DNA of 64,000 nt from Absidia repens (taxonomy: Eukaryota; Mucoromycota; Mucoromycetes; Mucorales; Cunninghamellaceae), in assembly GCA_002105175.1 (NCBI GenBank), contig MCGE01000003.1:1364001-1428000 (forward strand), written 5' to 3'. Positions 1 to 11,625 of the stretch are shown piece after piece. How positions within the stretch are numbered: position 1 is the stretch's first letter; every line of letters begins with the position of its first letter. A model generated the notes under the pieces. It had not been told where the DNA came from, did no database searches, and saw nothing but the letters and a program-made list of their open reading frames with translations. Position numbers and translations under genes: made by a program.

Positions 1-1480
1 GCCGCTCTAATCTCGATTATTTATGACAGATGGACGGTCGATTCTAATAAACTTAAGCTTATTCTGGTATTTTATTTTTATTATTAACTCTGTCAACCGC
101 AAGACTGCCTCCCCTTTGTTACTACAATTATTCAAAACAGCACGAACACGAACAGAATCGTTGATTGAATACATTGTAAAGAATTAAGAAGACGCAAGAA
201 GAAAGATCAAGACAAGAAGAACGAATAATCAAGCTTAAATACCATACGTCTCAGAAATGAGAGATTGGATTCTTATACTTCTGGCTTTTTGTTCCCCCAA
301 TACATGTAATTTAACCGACGACCTCTTCACCAATCATTTTTCTTTCCGAACTCTTCTCTGTTTGAAACTCCACTGCGCTTCCCATTTTATTTTTCTCCTT
401 TTTTTTTGCCACTTCTCCATCGCCAACGTCCATCATTACACAAATTTAGCCTCCAGTTTATTATTTTTAGTAGTGTTACTTATTTATTTTGATTTAGAAT
501 ATATAGAAAACAAGTGACGAATTCAATAAAGGATAACCTTTTCTTTTCTTAAAAATCTTTTGGCCCCCATTATCAATTTTGTTTACTGTCAGAAATGAGA
601 AATTGGAAGGTAATATGTATTTTGCGGTCAAGCGGAGAAACAATATCATTCGGCCCGTATTTATTGGACGGTGATTGGCTCTCTACTGACAGACTGCTGG
701 TTTTGGATTCTATTTATTCTGGTCGCGAACCTTTATTTTTTTCCCCTTTCTCTTCCCACCTTTTCCCATTCATTCATTTTGACATTGTCTCAGTTCCCAT
801 CTTTTAGCTTATCTTCATTTACTACATTGATTTAGTTTCCTCCTTTCGTTACTTATTTTTATTTGCATTTTTCAGTTCCCATTACTTTTATATTATGGTT
901 TCTATCTTATTTTTACATTACTTGAATTAGCGACACAAGTAACTCCCCCAACTCATTCTTTTCATACTAGTGTAGTATAGGTATTCTAGTATTTTGTCTC
1001 TTCATTCTGACATTCTGAAATAAAAAACAACTTCTTTTCTCTCTCTATTTTTTTATATACAATTTTTTGACTTGCTTTATATTGTTTGTTGGCGTTTCTC
1101 TCCTTCTCTTGTTATTCCCTATCTATTCTCTCTTTGATACGGAATATTGGCTCTTATTGATAGAATATTTATTAGATTGAACATCAGAAAGGTAAGATAT
1201 TCAGTGCTCCGCATAGCTAAAGAACCTTCTATACATCAATTATTAATAACAGCAAATTCCAAACGTCTCAGAATGTCGCATTGGAAGCTTCTATTTGAGC
1301 CCAATTGTTCATTCCAGCCAATCAGAGCTCTTCTTTAGTTAGAATACAGGTATTTTTCCTTTTGTTAGTCTGTGACCCCTGACTAGTAGTACATAGCCTC
1401 TTTATCACTTATAGCAACTTTATTTATTTATTATTTTTTTGGTCATGAATGACTGTCTTTATTTTTATTTATCAGGGTGT
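1..1480. other. AT-rich intergenic DNA, no gene seen
   Basis: Only short, low-complexity open frames are present and none has a recognisable domain or a consistent splice pattern. The plus strand is strongly T-rich. Similar short phrases (an AGAAATGAGA-type start followed by ATTGGA) occur near 255 and 595, so some local duplication is likely. I see no gene here. Confidence 0.5.
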
Positions 1481-1846
1481 GTCGTATTCCTGGTTCCTGA
1501 TTAGCAATATCTACATCAAAGCATCTATACCATCATCATTTGTATATCTGCATAATCTTCACTCTATTTTTTACCCCTGAATTCCCCACTTATTCTCACA
1601 CTTGTCATATAACCCATCAGATAGCACACAGCCTCAATTATCCGTAGCCTTAAATATACCGTTATCATGCTCCCATCCACAGCCACAAATATCTTCATTT
1701 TATATAAAAAGACTTGTCATTTTATCAATTAAATAAAAACCATATCAATTGTATCACTTATTTTACTTTTGACTTTTTTTATAACAACCACTTCAATATA
1801 CTGTATATATACATATATATTGCTAATCAGGAACTAGGAATACGAC
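1481..1846. mobile_element. MITE-like element with ~30-bp terminal inverted repeats
   Basis: The left end at 1481-1510 (GTCGTATTCCTGGTTCCTGA then TTAGCAATAT) and the reverse complement of 1817-1846 match at 29 of 30 positions; the single difference is G versus A in the CCTGG/CCTAG segment. The 306-bp interior is AT-rich and has no coding frame. The size and the near-perfect ends fit a non-autonomous miniature inverted-repeat element. I could not see a clear target-site duplication, so the exact borders and the superfamily are open. Confidence 0.6.
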
Positions 1847-2261
1847 CGTATATCACCATTGCCTCGGGATATTTTTTTTAAAGGGCTCCAAATTTTGTAG
1901 CCATGAAATCTGTTTTGAAAATTGTCTAAATATAATTTTATATTGATAAAATGATGCAGAATACTCTCAAGACCATTTCTACTAATGAAGTTTTTCTTTC
2001 GCCTTTTCCTTCCCTCCTCATCACAACAATCCTCGCCATTCAACTTTGGATCGTAGAATAGTATATATTAGAATACCTCATTCTTCATTCATGAATAAAT
2101 TTTTTTATTGAAACGTCGCTAGACTTAAGCATCACTGAACTAAAGGGAGGGGAATGAAGGGATCTCGGGAGAAGTCGAGGGATCTTGAGGGATGTCGTGA
2201 AAAAAAAGAGAGTCAGTTCCTTTTCCAAAAAAAAAACTCTCCCCAAAAATAACTACCCCTT

Positions 2262-2656
2262 AGAACCCCCAACAGCCCCCAAAAAATACCTCCCCCACAA
2301 CCCCCAAAAAAGTACCTCCCCCACAACCCGCCAAAAAATGTCTCCCCCAGTCTCCCCCCACGACCCCCAAAAATGTCTCCCCCACGACCCCCAAAAATGT
2401 CTCCCCCCACGACCCCCAAAAAAATGTCTCCCCCCACGACCCCCAAAAAATGTCTCCCCCCACGACCCCCCAAAAAATGTCTCCCCCACGACCCCCAAAA
2501 AAATGTCTCCCCCCACGACCCCCAAAAAATGTCTCCCCCACGACCCCCAAAAAAATGTCTCCCCCACGACCCCCAAAAAATGTCTCCCCCCACAACCCCC
2601 CAAAAATGTCTCCCCCCAGTCTCCCCCACGACCCCCAAAAATACCTCCCAAAAAAG
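2262..2656. repeat. C-rich minisatellite (about 25-bp unit, G-rich on minus strand)
   Basis: About eleven clean units of 24-27 bp begin ATGTCTCCCC, continue CACGACCCCC and end in a run of A (2338-2650), preceded by about three degenerate units with TACCTC in place of TGTCTC. Each unit has two C-runs of five to seven bases, so the minus strand has more than twenty closely spaced G-runs. The open frames on both strands (Pro/Lys-rich on plus, Gly/Trp-rich on minus) are products of the repeat and not genes. Confidence 0.9.
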
Positions 2657-2769
2657 TATGGTTTATTTGAGCCAAAACCAAAATCAGTTGGTATTAGCTA
2701 AACCAAAAGGCCTGAAGAAGGAATAATGTATAAAAAAGGGATCTCTACGATATATCACTAAGAGGGTTT

Positions 2770-3253
2770 TCTAAGTGGGATTTCTCACAGGGATTTCTAA
2801 GAGGGATCTGTAAGAGGGATCTGTAAGAGGGATCTGTAAGAGGGATCTGTAAGAGGGATTTCTATGAGGGATTTGCAAACTTTTAACGACGTTTAAACAC
2901 ACATCGTTTAAAGCAAAGACAAATTTTATTGAAGCAAAGTCAAGTTTTATTGAAGCCGACGCAGACATGTTTTATTGAAGAAAAGAGACATACTAAGCTA
3001 ATCAAGTCATTTCCCCAAGATCCTAGAATCAAAATGAAAGGGTTTCCCCATGCACCTTGCAATCCCTTTTCTGAAACCCTTTTAAACTAGTCCTAACAGA
3101 AAGCCAAGGCCACCCGCTGCACAACGAGCCAAAAACCGTGACGAAAAAATATTTTTTCATCAAAAAAAAAGGAAAGAAAGAGAAAGAGAGAGAGAAAATG
3201 GGGGTATGCCGCTTGAAAAATAATTCAGGCGGGCGGGCTTTGATTTTCAATCC
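2770..3253 (+). repeat. Dispersed repeat family, copy A, with 13-bp tandem repeat at its left end
   Basis: The left part (about 2795-2870) holds tandem copies of a 13-bp unit AGAGGGATCTGTA. The right part contains the family core (AAAATGAAAGGGTTTCCCCA then an ATCCC segment and ACCCTTTTAAACTAGTCCTA). The same core recurs at 3650-3960 in direct orientation and, more diverged, at 5222, 27121, 30525, 49408 and 50940. The right end near 3253 (GGGCGGGCTTTGATTTTCAA) resembles the GGGATTTCAA ends of the other copies. Confidence 0.65.
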
Positions 3254-3649
3254 TGTCAGAAAAAATCTGGAGGCCCGTCAACAAAAAAAAAAGGCGGGAA
3301 AGCCTACAGCCACAATAACAAGCCCTATGCTTCAGTATTGCTTACAACGTTATACCATGTAGAGGCATTTACCGTGCAAAATTGGTTTGGAAAATAGATC
3401 ACTACACTATAGGGATAGTCTACCAAACAAGAATAGTATGTCCAACAGTATAATAGCCTGTCACAGTAGAATAGCTTTGCCATTCCATTGTTCATTGCAA
3501 AATAAAAAAGCTTTTATTGAATAATGATACGTAGTCAATACTATACTAAAAGGAAAGAAGATCTAAAAATAGGGGGGCCGCTAATAGTAGCTGAGAGAGG
3601 TGCGAATCTAGATGAATGGTGTAGAAGAAGGAACGATGTACGATGTACG

Positions 3650-3960
3650 ATAAAAAAGGGATTTCTAAAAGGGATCTCTGTAAATGGCGATCTCCAAACT
3701 TCTAATGAAGCTTAAACAAACATTTACTTCAAAGAAAGACAAGGTTTAAGGAAGCGGATATATGTTTTATTGAAGAAAAGAGACATCTACATGTACTATG
3801 CTAATCAAGACATTTCCCCAAGATTCTCGAATCAAAATGAAAGGGTTTCCCCATGCTTCTTGAAATCCCTTTTCTAAAACCCTTCTAAACTATTTCTAAA
3901 CAGAGAGCCAAAGCCACCAGGTCCACAATGAGCCAAAAACAGTGAACAGATGTTGGCTCA
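3650..3960 (+). repeat. Dispersed repeat family, copy B (direct duplicate of copy A)
   Basis: It shares with copy A the segments AAGGGATTTCTAAAAGGGAT, TTTTATTGAAGAAAAGAGAC, CATTTCCCCAAGAT and AAAATGAAAGGGTTTCCCCA in the same order and orientation, about 0.85 kb further right. The copies have diverged by scattered substitutions. No coding frame is preserved. Confidence 0.65.
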
Positions 3961-4869
3961 TTCCCGTTGAAGTCTTTTTTTTTTTTTTTTTGGATGTGCG
4001 TTCCCATTTTTTTTTTCTCGATCAACAATCCAGGCTGCCGGCGGCGGCGGTTGAATTCACACCCATCTGGCTTTACAGCCTGCAATATACTCTTCTTCGC
4101 TTTATATAAAACGAACTACGAAACCGTTCAACTTCAAATTTTCCATGCATCTTTAGAAATATTATACAATCATTTTTTGCCACCAACCAACCATCCATCT
4201 CTCATACAATTAATTGTACAATGGTCTAAAGTTTACACCTATAAGCTCACAGCTAGGCCCTGTAATGTTGGTGTAGTAGATAAGTCAAAAGTAAGTGAGA
4301 CCAAGTTATATTTTTATTTTAGTAAAATGATGGAAGGCTTTTATAATAAAATTGGGGAAGCGGTTATTGGAATAATAAATTTCTACTACTAAGGTTATTA
4401 TTGGATAAGATAGAGATGAGGGAATAAATCATTGGACTGTGATTAGATGATTGAATGATTATTGGTTTACTGACAGATCGGGATTGAATATGACAGTTAG
4501 TGCCTGATCTGAGTCTGACATTTGCTATATTTGATAGAATGATTTATAATGTGAATATAGAGGATGACAAATACGACAGGCCCTACTCACAGCTAAAAGC
4601 CTACAGCCATAGCCCGCCATTCTGCCGCATTGGAAAAATTTAAAAACTATACTATAATACCCAGGAGGAAAAAAGAAGACGTAAAAGAAAAGGGGATATA
4701 TACTCCTAATGGGATAAAACGAGAAGAAAGACGTATCTAATTCTCAGGAAAAAGTTTTCCCCATCTCCATAAGGTACTGTCGCTTTGAATGAGACACGAT
4801 GTTTATCAACAAAGGAAAAAGTTTCCCTCATGAGTGACTAGTATACCCATGAGTCACAAAGCTCTCCTT

Positions 4870-4904
<35 letters not shown>

Positions 4905-6081
4905 AACTGAAATCCTAGGAAATATAAAATGAAAGGGGGGGGGAGGTAAAAGGTGGAAATCCAATGCAATGACTATAGTAAATATTATTCATTAAATCGC
5001 GACCGAATTTTTTATTGGCTGGGTTTACACGCTAGCAGACTTCGGGTAGGGATTTGAAAAAATAACTTTTTCCCATTGGCATGACCCACTTTTCTTTCTT
5101 GTCTCTTTTTTCTTTTCTGTAGAACTTTTGTCTTCATTGAAAGTCTCAATGAGATAGTGGCGATCTAGGATTAGCGTTAGAACTTGAATTAGGGGCATTT
5201 TGAAGAATGCAATACAAATATCATGGGGAAACGCGTTCATTTTGGATTCAACATTTGGGACCACCATTAGAATAGCCCTTTACCTTAGTTCAGTGTTATG
5301 AAAATCTCTATTAGTTTAGCTCAAGTGCGTGCCAGTTTATATTTAATATTATTCAATAAAATATATCCTGTCTTCTGTACCATTGTTCTTTTTCATACAT
5401 TCAATTGTCTTCTGGAATGGGGTGTAAAAAAAACCCCACCAAAACCGGTGTGCATGGATGTGCAAATGCAGATATATAAAACGAGTGTCATGCAGCTCAT
5501 TTTTTATTGACTAATATCATCAGAGCTCTGCCCCTATTTTGTATATTTGTATATAGAGAAGTAAATAGACGTATGTGTGCGTAGAAAAGAGCAGTATACT
5601 GCACTAGATATATATTCTCACCTCCGTCCTTTCAGAGTTTTTGTGAGCAGTCCTTCATTACAACGGTGTAGAACAAATGATCGTCCTCGCACTCAATTTT
5701 TTCTTATCTCGAGGTAAACCCAATCCAATCTGGTTTCATTATTTAATGATGCCTTTACGTACATACATCATTGATGAAAGCAACCCATTGTTGTACAAAT
5801 CATTCATGAAACTACTACAGAGAAATATATATAATAATGCAAGATACAAATTTCACGTCATCATAGAACGAGGCATACATAACAGCATACAAAATGGTCA
5901 GTGTATCAAATTCGGAATGATATTTTTCTCTCTGATTATTTGCAATTTCCCGATACCCGATCAGAATTTTCCCATTTCGTCCAATTCGCCCACTCACTTC
6001 ATCATTCGACAGTATTTGCTTTCCACCGATTCTAGTTTTACCCAGGTGAGTTCCATCTATCCAATTTCAAAAATCATGGTA

Positions 6082-6112
<31 letters not shown>

Positions 6113-6406
6113 CACCGATTCAGAGCACTGCTTTGATGAGGAGAAAAGCCAGCCAACCTTCAATCACTGTCGTCGCATCGCACATTTTATACACACAAAG
6201 AAATAACTCATTAGCGTAGTTTTCAATACCAATCAACCGTCATCATCAACATCATTTTATTTAATTAATTAATCAAATAATAATAATAAAAAACAAATAC
6301 ACAATAACAAAAATTATATATAAAAAAACGCTAACTTAGGCGGGGGGGATACTAATGAATATAACCAAACAAACAAAAAAAGAAAAAAAAAAAAGCAAAC
6401 ACTAGA
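3961..6406. other. Gene-poor stretch with homopolymers
   Basis: It contains a long A-tract at about 4869-4902, a second at about 6087-6111, and a diverged minus-orientation piece of the dispersed repeat at about 5222-5302 (GGGAC-CACCATTAG segment). Apart from the minus-strand open frame listed at 5815-6066 I see no supported gene. Confidence 0.5.
5815..6066 (-). other. Unrecognised open frame, possible exon or gene remnant
   Basis: The minus strand is open for 83 codons with a normal-looking amino-acid mix: a DGTHLGKTRIGGKQ start, a Gly-Arg-Ile-Gly-Arg-Asn-Gly run, then a charged and then an aromatic-rich end. It has no in-frame ATG near its start, and an acceptor-like GGATAG lies just upstream, so it could be a terminal exon or a decayed gene. 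I do not recognise the family. The opposite strand is also open for 180 codons but passes through a poly-A tract. Confidence 0.25.
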
Positions 6407-7981
6407 CTAAAATAGCCCAACACTTTCATCATGGGGATCACGCATCATACGTAGATGTGGTATTGTCGAGACAGCAGAGAATGAGGAAGACGATGAAGAG
6501 GAGCGATGATGATGATGATGATGATGATCCGTCATGAGTTTTCGCCGAGGAGACCAACATCTTGTCCATTTCCCAATGTCATCCACCAACTGAACAAGAT
6601 CGATGACCCGTCGCTCGAGATCCCGGTAGCCAATACCTTGATCACTTTCACCCCACCGATTGACAAATTTGTTAAAAACATCCGTTTCGTCCACTAAGCA
6701 TTCACCGTTGTCCCCTTGCGGTAAAGCCAGGCGCAGGGTTTCCATCTTGCTCCGCAAACGCTTCACCAGAATGTTGCATACCGTGATAAAATACAACCTG
6801 GAGACTCGTGTTATGCTAACAAGGGTCGATGTGTTGTCAATAAAGGAGAGTGCCAATTCCAAGAGTTCTGGAGGTAGGTGGTTGGTTGATTTTGTAGGCG
6901 AGTCCGTCGTGGTCGTAGTAGTACTGGTGTTGACAGATGACAATGAAGGTGAAGGGGATATATGGGTTGGGGTTGTTGCATTTGTGTTGGTAGATGCCTG
7001 TGATACCACTACTGTTGATGAGTTTGTCGTAGAGGTCAGTGAGGATGTGGATGAGACTGTCGGAGATGGTGATGTTGGCGATGTAGCTAAAGACGGCGCG
7101 GCGTTCTTCTTTGTTTTTGTTGATGATAAAGTCAATATCCATGTCGCCATCGATTTCTTTTCGCACTTGATGATTTTCCGTTTGAGCCGATCCACCGTAT
7201 CATACGCTTCACGCATTGCAATGACGCCTTTCATTTCACACCTTCCACGTTCCCGCACTAGCAGCTTGAGTAAGTACTGATGGTAATAATGTCCCGCACT
7301 TCGTCCAATGTAGATGGGTGTCACGTCCAGAGTATCCTTGGTCACTTCCATTGTCGCTGGCCACAATTCATCATCAGACATGTTCATTTTTAGTGCCTTG
7401 CCCAGAGAAATTGCTTGTTCACTAGCAATGAAAGGATAATTAAAGTTGGTTTTGTTTTGAATTTGAGCGACTTGATCATCCGCGCCGGGACAAAGAACAA
7501 TAAAGTAAGCATCCTTTTGCAGTAAGAGACGGAAGAACTAGAAAAAGAAGGGAGGGTTACTAAGACAGTAGTTCATAATAGCTAGTGCTTACTTCACATA
7601 CCTTTTTCGTTGGCTCGTCAATTTCCCATTCTTCAAGGGTAAAAGGATCTTCATAAGTAGTGCAGTCAGACACCAGACCATACATGTTCAAGATATGCAA
7701 CAATTGAGGGCAAACCAAACACGATGCGCTTTTGAATGTGATGAGGATAAGACGGTACTCTTGAGCAAGTTGTTTAACATCAATTTTATGGCCCTAATAA
7801 TTGTAAAGCGAGATCGCTATTTAGTAGCTTGTTGATAATATGTCATACGTGAGGATAAAGAAAGTCTTTTGATTGATAAACCCTTTTTTACCTTAATATC
7901 TTTCAGTTCACAGGAAGGGAATTGCCTAATAGTTGAAGTCATAGTTTGAAAACCATCAAGAAAGTCAGCATCGACATTCAT
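6407..7981 (-). CDS. Thioredoxin-fold protein with C-terminal F-box-like motif
   Basis: Three exons (7981-7892, 7793-7602, 7537-6407) give a 470-residue protein. Residues 30-200 look like a thioredoxin/AhpC-like fold: a hydrophobic strand is followed by a CLVC pair (C55-C58), then a second strand (YFIVLCPGADDQ) and a helix region. A Ser/Thr/Pro-rich linker follows, and then an LPPELLELAL segment near residue 316 that fits an F-box-like helix (LPPELL...RVSRLYF...). Near the C-terminus are a run of eight histidines and a serine run. F-box proteins usually link substrates to SCF ubiquitin ligases; a redox-fold plus F-box pairing is uncommon. I am confident it is a gene, moderately confident of the thioredoxin fold, and less so of the F-box. 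Confidence 0.7.
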
Positions 7982-8294
7982 GGTGTTTCAAAGTAGTTGG
8001 TAGTATGATGATAATTAGATAGATGAAAGGAAAGGAAAAAAGAAAAAAGAAAAAAAGCAAAAAAAGACAAGCAACTTTTCAATGCTTTATTATTATTTTT
8101 TTTTTTGGGCGAGTGGGGGGATAAAGATGGTAGATATGACACTCCGCCCAAGGCGGCATTTTATTTGAAACCAAGACAAGAAATTGTAAAACTCTTAAGC
8201 AAGGTAGAGGAGTGAGATGAAAGGGTGTGAGATGGAGGAATAATAAAAAATGATATAATCCTAAAGATGGTTGATCGATCCGAGGGTTGTTTTT
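7982..8294. other. Intergenic spacer / promoter of the thioredoxin-F-box gene
   Basis: A-rich leader region upstream of the minus-strand start at 7981, including homopolymer T at about 8095-8106. No gene or repeat is visible. Confidence 0.4.
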
Positions 8295-8832
8295 TTAGTG
8301 GTCAGGGTTTTGGCTACTATTTGATGTATCATCATTCATTAACCATTGGACTGACAGTCGAGATACAGGGGGACATACTACTTGAGACTGAAAGTCAGTC
8401 GATGACTGGTTTATTTGAGTCAGTGAGCTCGCAGCTTGATTAGCTCTATCAATCAACCTTTGAACATATTTGTTGCGCTCATTCGAGGATAATCGCGTTC
8501 GTTGCGGTGACGTTCGGCTGTGCACTTTGGAATGTCGTCGAAGATTGCTTACTACTGAGAATCTACGGCCACATCCAAGGCTATCAATGGTGAAAAAAAA
8601 AAGGGTTGTCAGAAAAAAATCAACAGTTTCTTTTTTTTTTTGATGCTTACACATCACATGCATATGGTCGCTCTCCAGAATGAGTGAAATTATGGGTTCT
8701 TAAGGCGCTAGGGCGATTGAAACGTTTGTGGCATGTAGGGCATTCATGTCTTTCATTTTTTTCTTTATCAAAAAATTCAGATGCGAAAAAAGTATGGGAT
8801 TGCTTGAGCTGAGTCATATAGGATGCATTCAT
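8295..8832 (-). CDS. Small two-finger C2H2 zinc-finger protein
   Basis: Two exons (8832-8651, 8580-8295) give 155 residues. The intron interrupts the second finger, and splicing restores it. Finger 1 reads C-x2-C-x12-H-x3-H (ECPTCHKRF...HNFTH), followed by the classical linker-type SGERPYACD. Finger 2 reads C-x4-C-x12-H-x3-H (CDVLGCGRRF...HSKVH). The tail is Ser/Gln-rich and polar. Paired terminal C2H2 fingers with this linker are typical of sequence-specific DNA-binding factors in fungi. The target is unknown. The 5' exon is short, and a further upstream exon cannot be excluded, although the ATG at 8832 needs none. Confidence 0.8.
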
Positions 8833-9488
8833 TTTAAATTTAAGATAAGAGCAAGCAAGAGGGAGATGAAAGACACTACATATTTATATGATTAACTGAG
8901 TTTGAACTAATGATTGTCATTGTTCTCGTACCATGTTGAGTGGATATGGCGATCAGTCGAGGATAAAAAAAAAAAAGGAGAAAGTCATCACCAGAAAAAA
9001 CAAATAATAGAAATTGTGTGTAAACTGGAACCATATAGCTGTATATCGGATTAGTGATGCGCATCAATGTTTTCTCTTTTTTAATGCTACCAAAAGAAAG
9101 GTAAGTTGTCTCCAAACTCCGCCGTCTGCTAGAGTCAAGTGTAAAGGGTTGTATTTAAAGTTTCTGTGTAAATCCTATCATCTTCGCATTTTGAGAGCAT
9201 GCACCATACTCAATCTTGTTATCGATTTGTATATTTATTTATACAATCCTTATTTCTGGTCCCCTTCCATCCCCTGCCCTAGACAGTGGTAAGACAAACA
9301 TAGATATACACACATATGCCCCCGATTCTCCCGTCAAATATATAATATAAAAGCAATATAAAAAATCATAAAGACAGTATCATGATAAAAATGCTATTTT
9401 TATTTCATCAACTAAATTATCATAATCAAAACCAAGATAAAAAGAGAGTATCCAACTAGATTAAACTAAACTAAACTATACAAAATTT
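8833..9488. other. Intergenic spacer
   Basis: Promoter side of the zinc-finger gene and 3' side of the MFS gene. AT-rich with short A-tracts (8967-8978). No supported coding frame. Confidence 0.4.
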
Positions 9489-11625
9489 CTAATGTCCATG
9501 TTCAGGTTGCAGCCGTCCAATATAAAACGCGAGGAGACCAAATACCGCAATACAAGAAGATGCTGCGAGCAGACATACACTTCCATAATCATAGATAAAA
9601 CCACCAAGAGCACATCCAAGTCCATAACCCAAACCAGAAAACAAAGCGGCCAATATACCTTGTGCCATTGCACGCTGTTCTTCGGGGAAAAATGTGTCCA
9701 CTTCCGTCACTGCCGTTGACCACATCAATGCATAACAAAAGCCTAAAAGTATTAAAAGAAGAAGAAGAAAAAAAAAAGGGGGGGGGAGTACTAAATTAGT
9801 GATATGTTTTTCTCTTGATAGGGAAGGGGGAGCTATAGATGAATTTCTTACCATTAATCACTTGTAATCCCAAAGCCACGGCAATAGATACCGTATCATC
9901 CCGCTTCAACGACATGAACACCAAATTTCTAAACACATACAAGACATGCGCAGCAGTTGTCAGCGTGGTAACACTATAAGTGTCAAAGAGCTATTAAAAA
10001 AAAAATAAAAAAACGGATAAGTAATCTCCCCCCCAGAAAAATAAAATAAAAATAAAATAGCATCTCCGCCTCCCGTTCCATGCACTCCCGTTTTCGCATA
10101 TTCTCTTTATTTTTGATTCTTCTGTATTACCTTTTTCGATAACCAAAAAGTCATGACTTCTGCAATTCCAGCCAGGGGACCAGTCAAGCCCATATAAGAA
10201 GGATCCATCCCGAGATCATTTCGGTAGATCAAAAATAGGAATTGACCAATCATTGAGTAGGCCAACCCGAAGAGAAGGACCATCAACAAGAAAGTTTGGA
10301 CACGGAGAGACCGCAGCGAAGACTTTTCAAGATAGATACTAGCGCCATCCGGTTGCCGCTGACCAACCAAAGAAAAGGCAGCCATTGAAGTTTCGACAGT
10401 AGGTATATGAGAAAGCGCTAGACCAATGGAAGGGTATTGTTCGTTGCCCATAGTTGACATGACTTGATTGGCTTCATGTTGCGCATCCATGGCAGCATAG
10501 GTGGTGGTAGCGGTGATGGTTTGTAGTAGCTGGTGGTAGCGTCGACTTTCTTCGTCGTCCAAAAGTACGGTGTTGGCATGACTGGCTACACTGTCCCGAC
10601 GCCATATACTTCCACGGTCCGACGAGTGCTGATACTGCGAAAAAAAGGGAGGTGGTGCATAAGCGGTGTTGATGGAGGATCGTCTTGATTGTCGATCATC
10701 GTCTGTGTTCATTGTGCTGGATTCTTGTCGTTGAAGAGGTTCTTGTTCTGGGTTGTATGCATAGTTGCCTCGGACTTCGGATTTGCTGAGTAGGCTTTGT
10801 CGTTCTTCATGCCCCGCAGTGGTGTCTTCAAAGCGTGTCATCAAACAAAAGATAATTAAAAACACAGATGCAATGCCAAACAAGTAAAAAGCAGATAAAA
10901 CACCAACTCTATTAATCAGGATGCCTACAGCAAAGATACAAATCCCATTGGAAATTGACCCCCAGAGACGTTGATTCCCTAATACATTTGCAAAACGGAT
11001 ATTTGAGTTGAATCGGCAGTATAAATCGAATGATGTTTTTTTGTTTCAAGTGGGGGGGGGAGAGAGAGAAATGACATACCGTATAATATCTTTTGATCGC
11101 CTAATATTTTCAAAACAGAACTATCCACTAACGCCACTAACGGAGAGCCAAAGAAGGAGTACATCAGTGCAAGACACATTGCCAGCCAAAAAATGATTGG
11201 GCCAGAATATTTTTCGACGAATTCTGCTAAAAGTGGAAGAGCAAGGACACTTGTGCCACCAAGCAAGGCAAGCAAGGCCATCAATCGGCCTTGAAAACGG
11301 GGGTAACTATCAGCCACCAAAGTCCAAAGAGGTGAAGATATGATCTAATGAAAAATCCAACAAAAAAAGACTTGCGTGAGTTGAAAGCTTATACACAACA
11401 AAAAAACCATCAGCTAGAATGTATTAAACCAGATCCTTTGATCGCCCTTCCTTTTATCAAGTAACTGACCTGGACAAAATAAGGAGTAGCCAGTAGCAGA
11501 CCAATTTCTTGAGGATTCATTCCCATCTCTTCATCGTAAAAGATTACCATGTAGGCAATAGCTGAACCGTAAAGACTGTATAAGCTAACATAGAGTAGCT
11601 TGGGAAGAACATATGACGTTCCCAT
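9489..11625 (-). CDS. MFS transporter (MFS_1-like)
   Basis: Five exons (11625-11470, 11344-11080, 10978-10131, 9990-9852, 9742-9489) give 553 residues with about twelve hydrophobic segments. The start is typical of the MFS_1-like family (PKLLYVSLYSLYGSA, then MNPQEIGLLLATPYFVQ). After the fourth segment comes a YGNQRLWGSIS motif, also characteristic. A long polar, Ser/Gln-rich loop of about 120 residues separates the two halves, and the last segments end in GFIYDYG...GLLAFYIG. The substrate cannot be told from sequence. I chose the ATG at 11625 because it directly precedes the conserved PKLLY motif. An alternative upstream ATG pair at 11807-11810 would need a splice that does not keep this motif in frame. 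Confidence 0.85.

Noticed and set aside
2185..2726. Overlapping Pro/Lys-rich and Gly/Trp-rich open frames of 80-160 codons on both strands
   Set aside because: They are translations of the 25-bp minisatellite, open in several frames because the unit lacks stops; no domain and no start context.
6660..7280. 206-codon plus-strand frame inside the thioredoxin-F-box gene
   Set aside because: It is antisense to a well-supported coding exon; its Val/Asp-rich composition is the complement of the Ser/Thr-rich linker codons.
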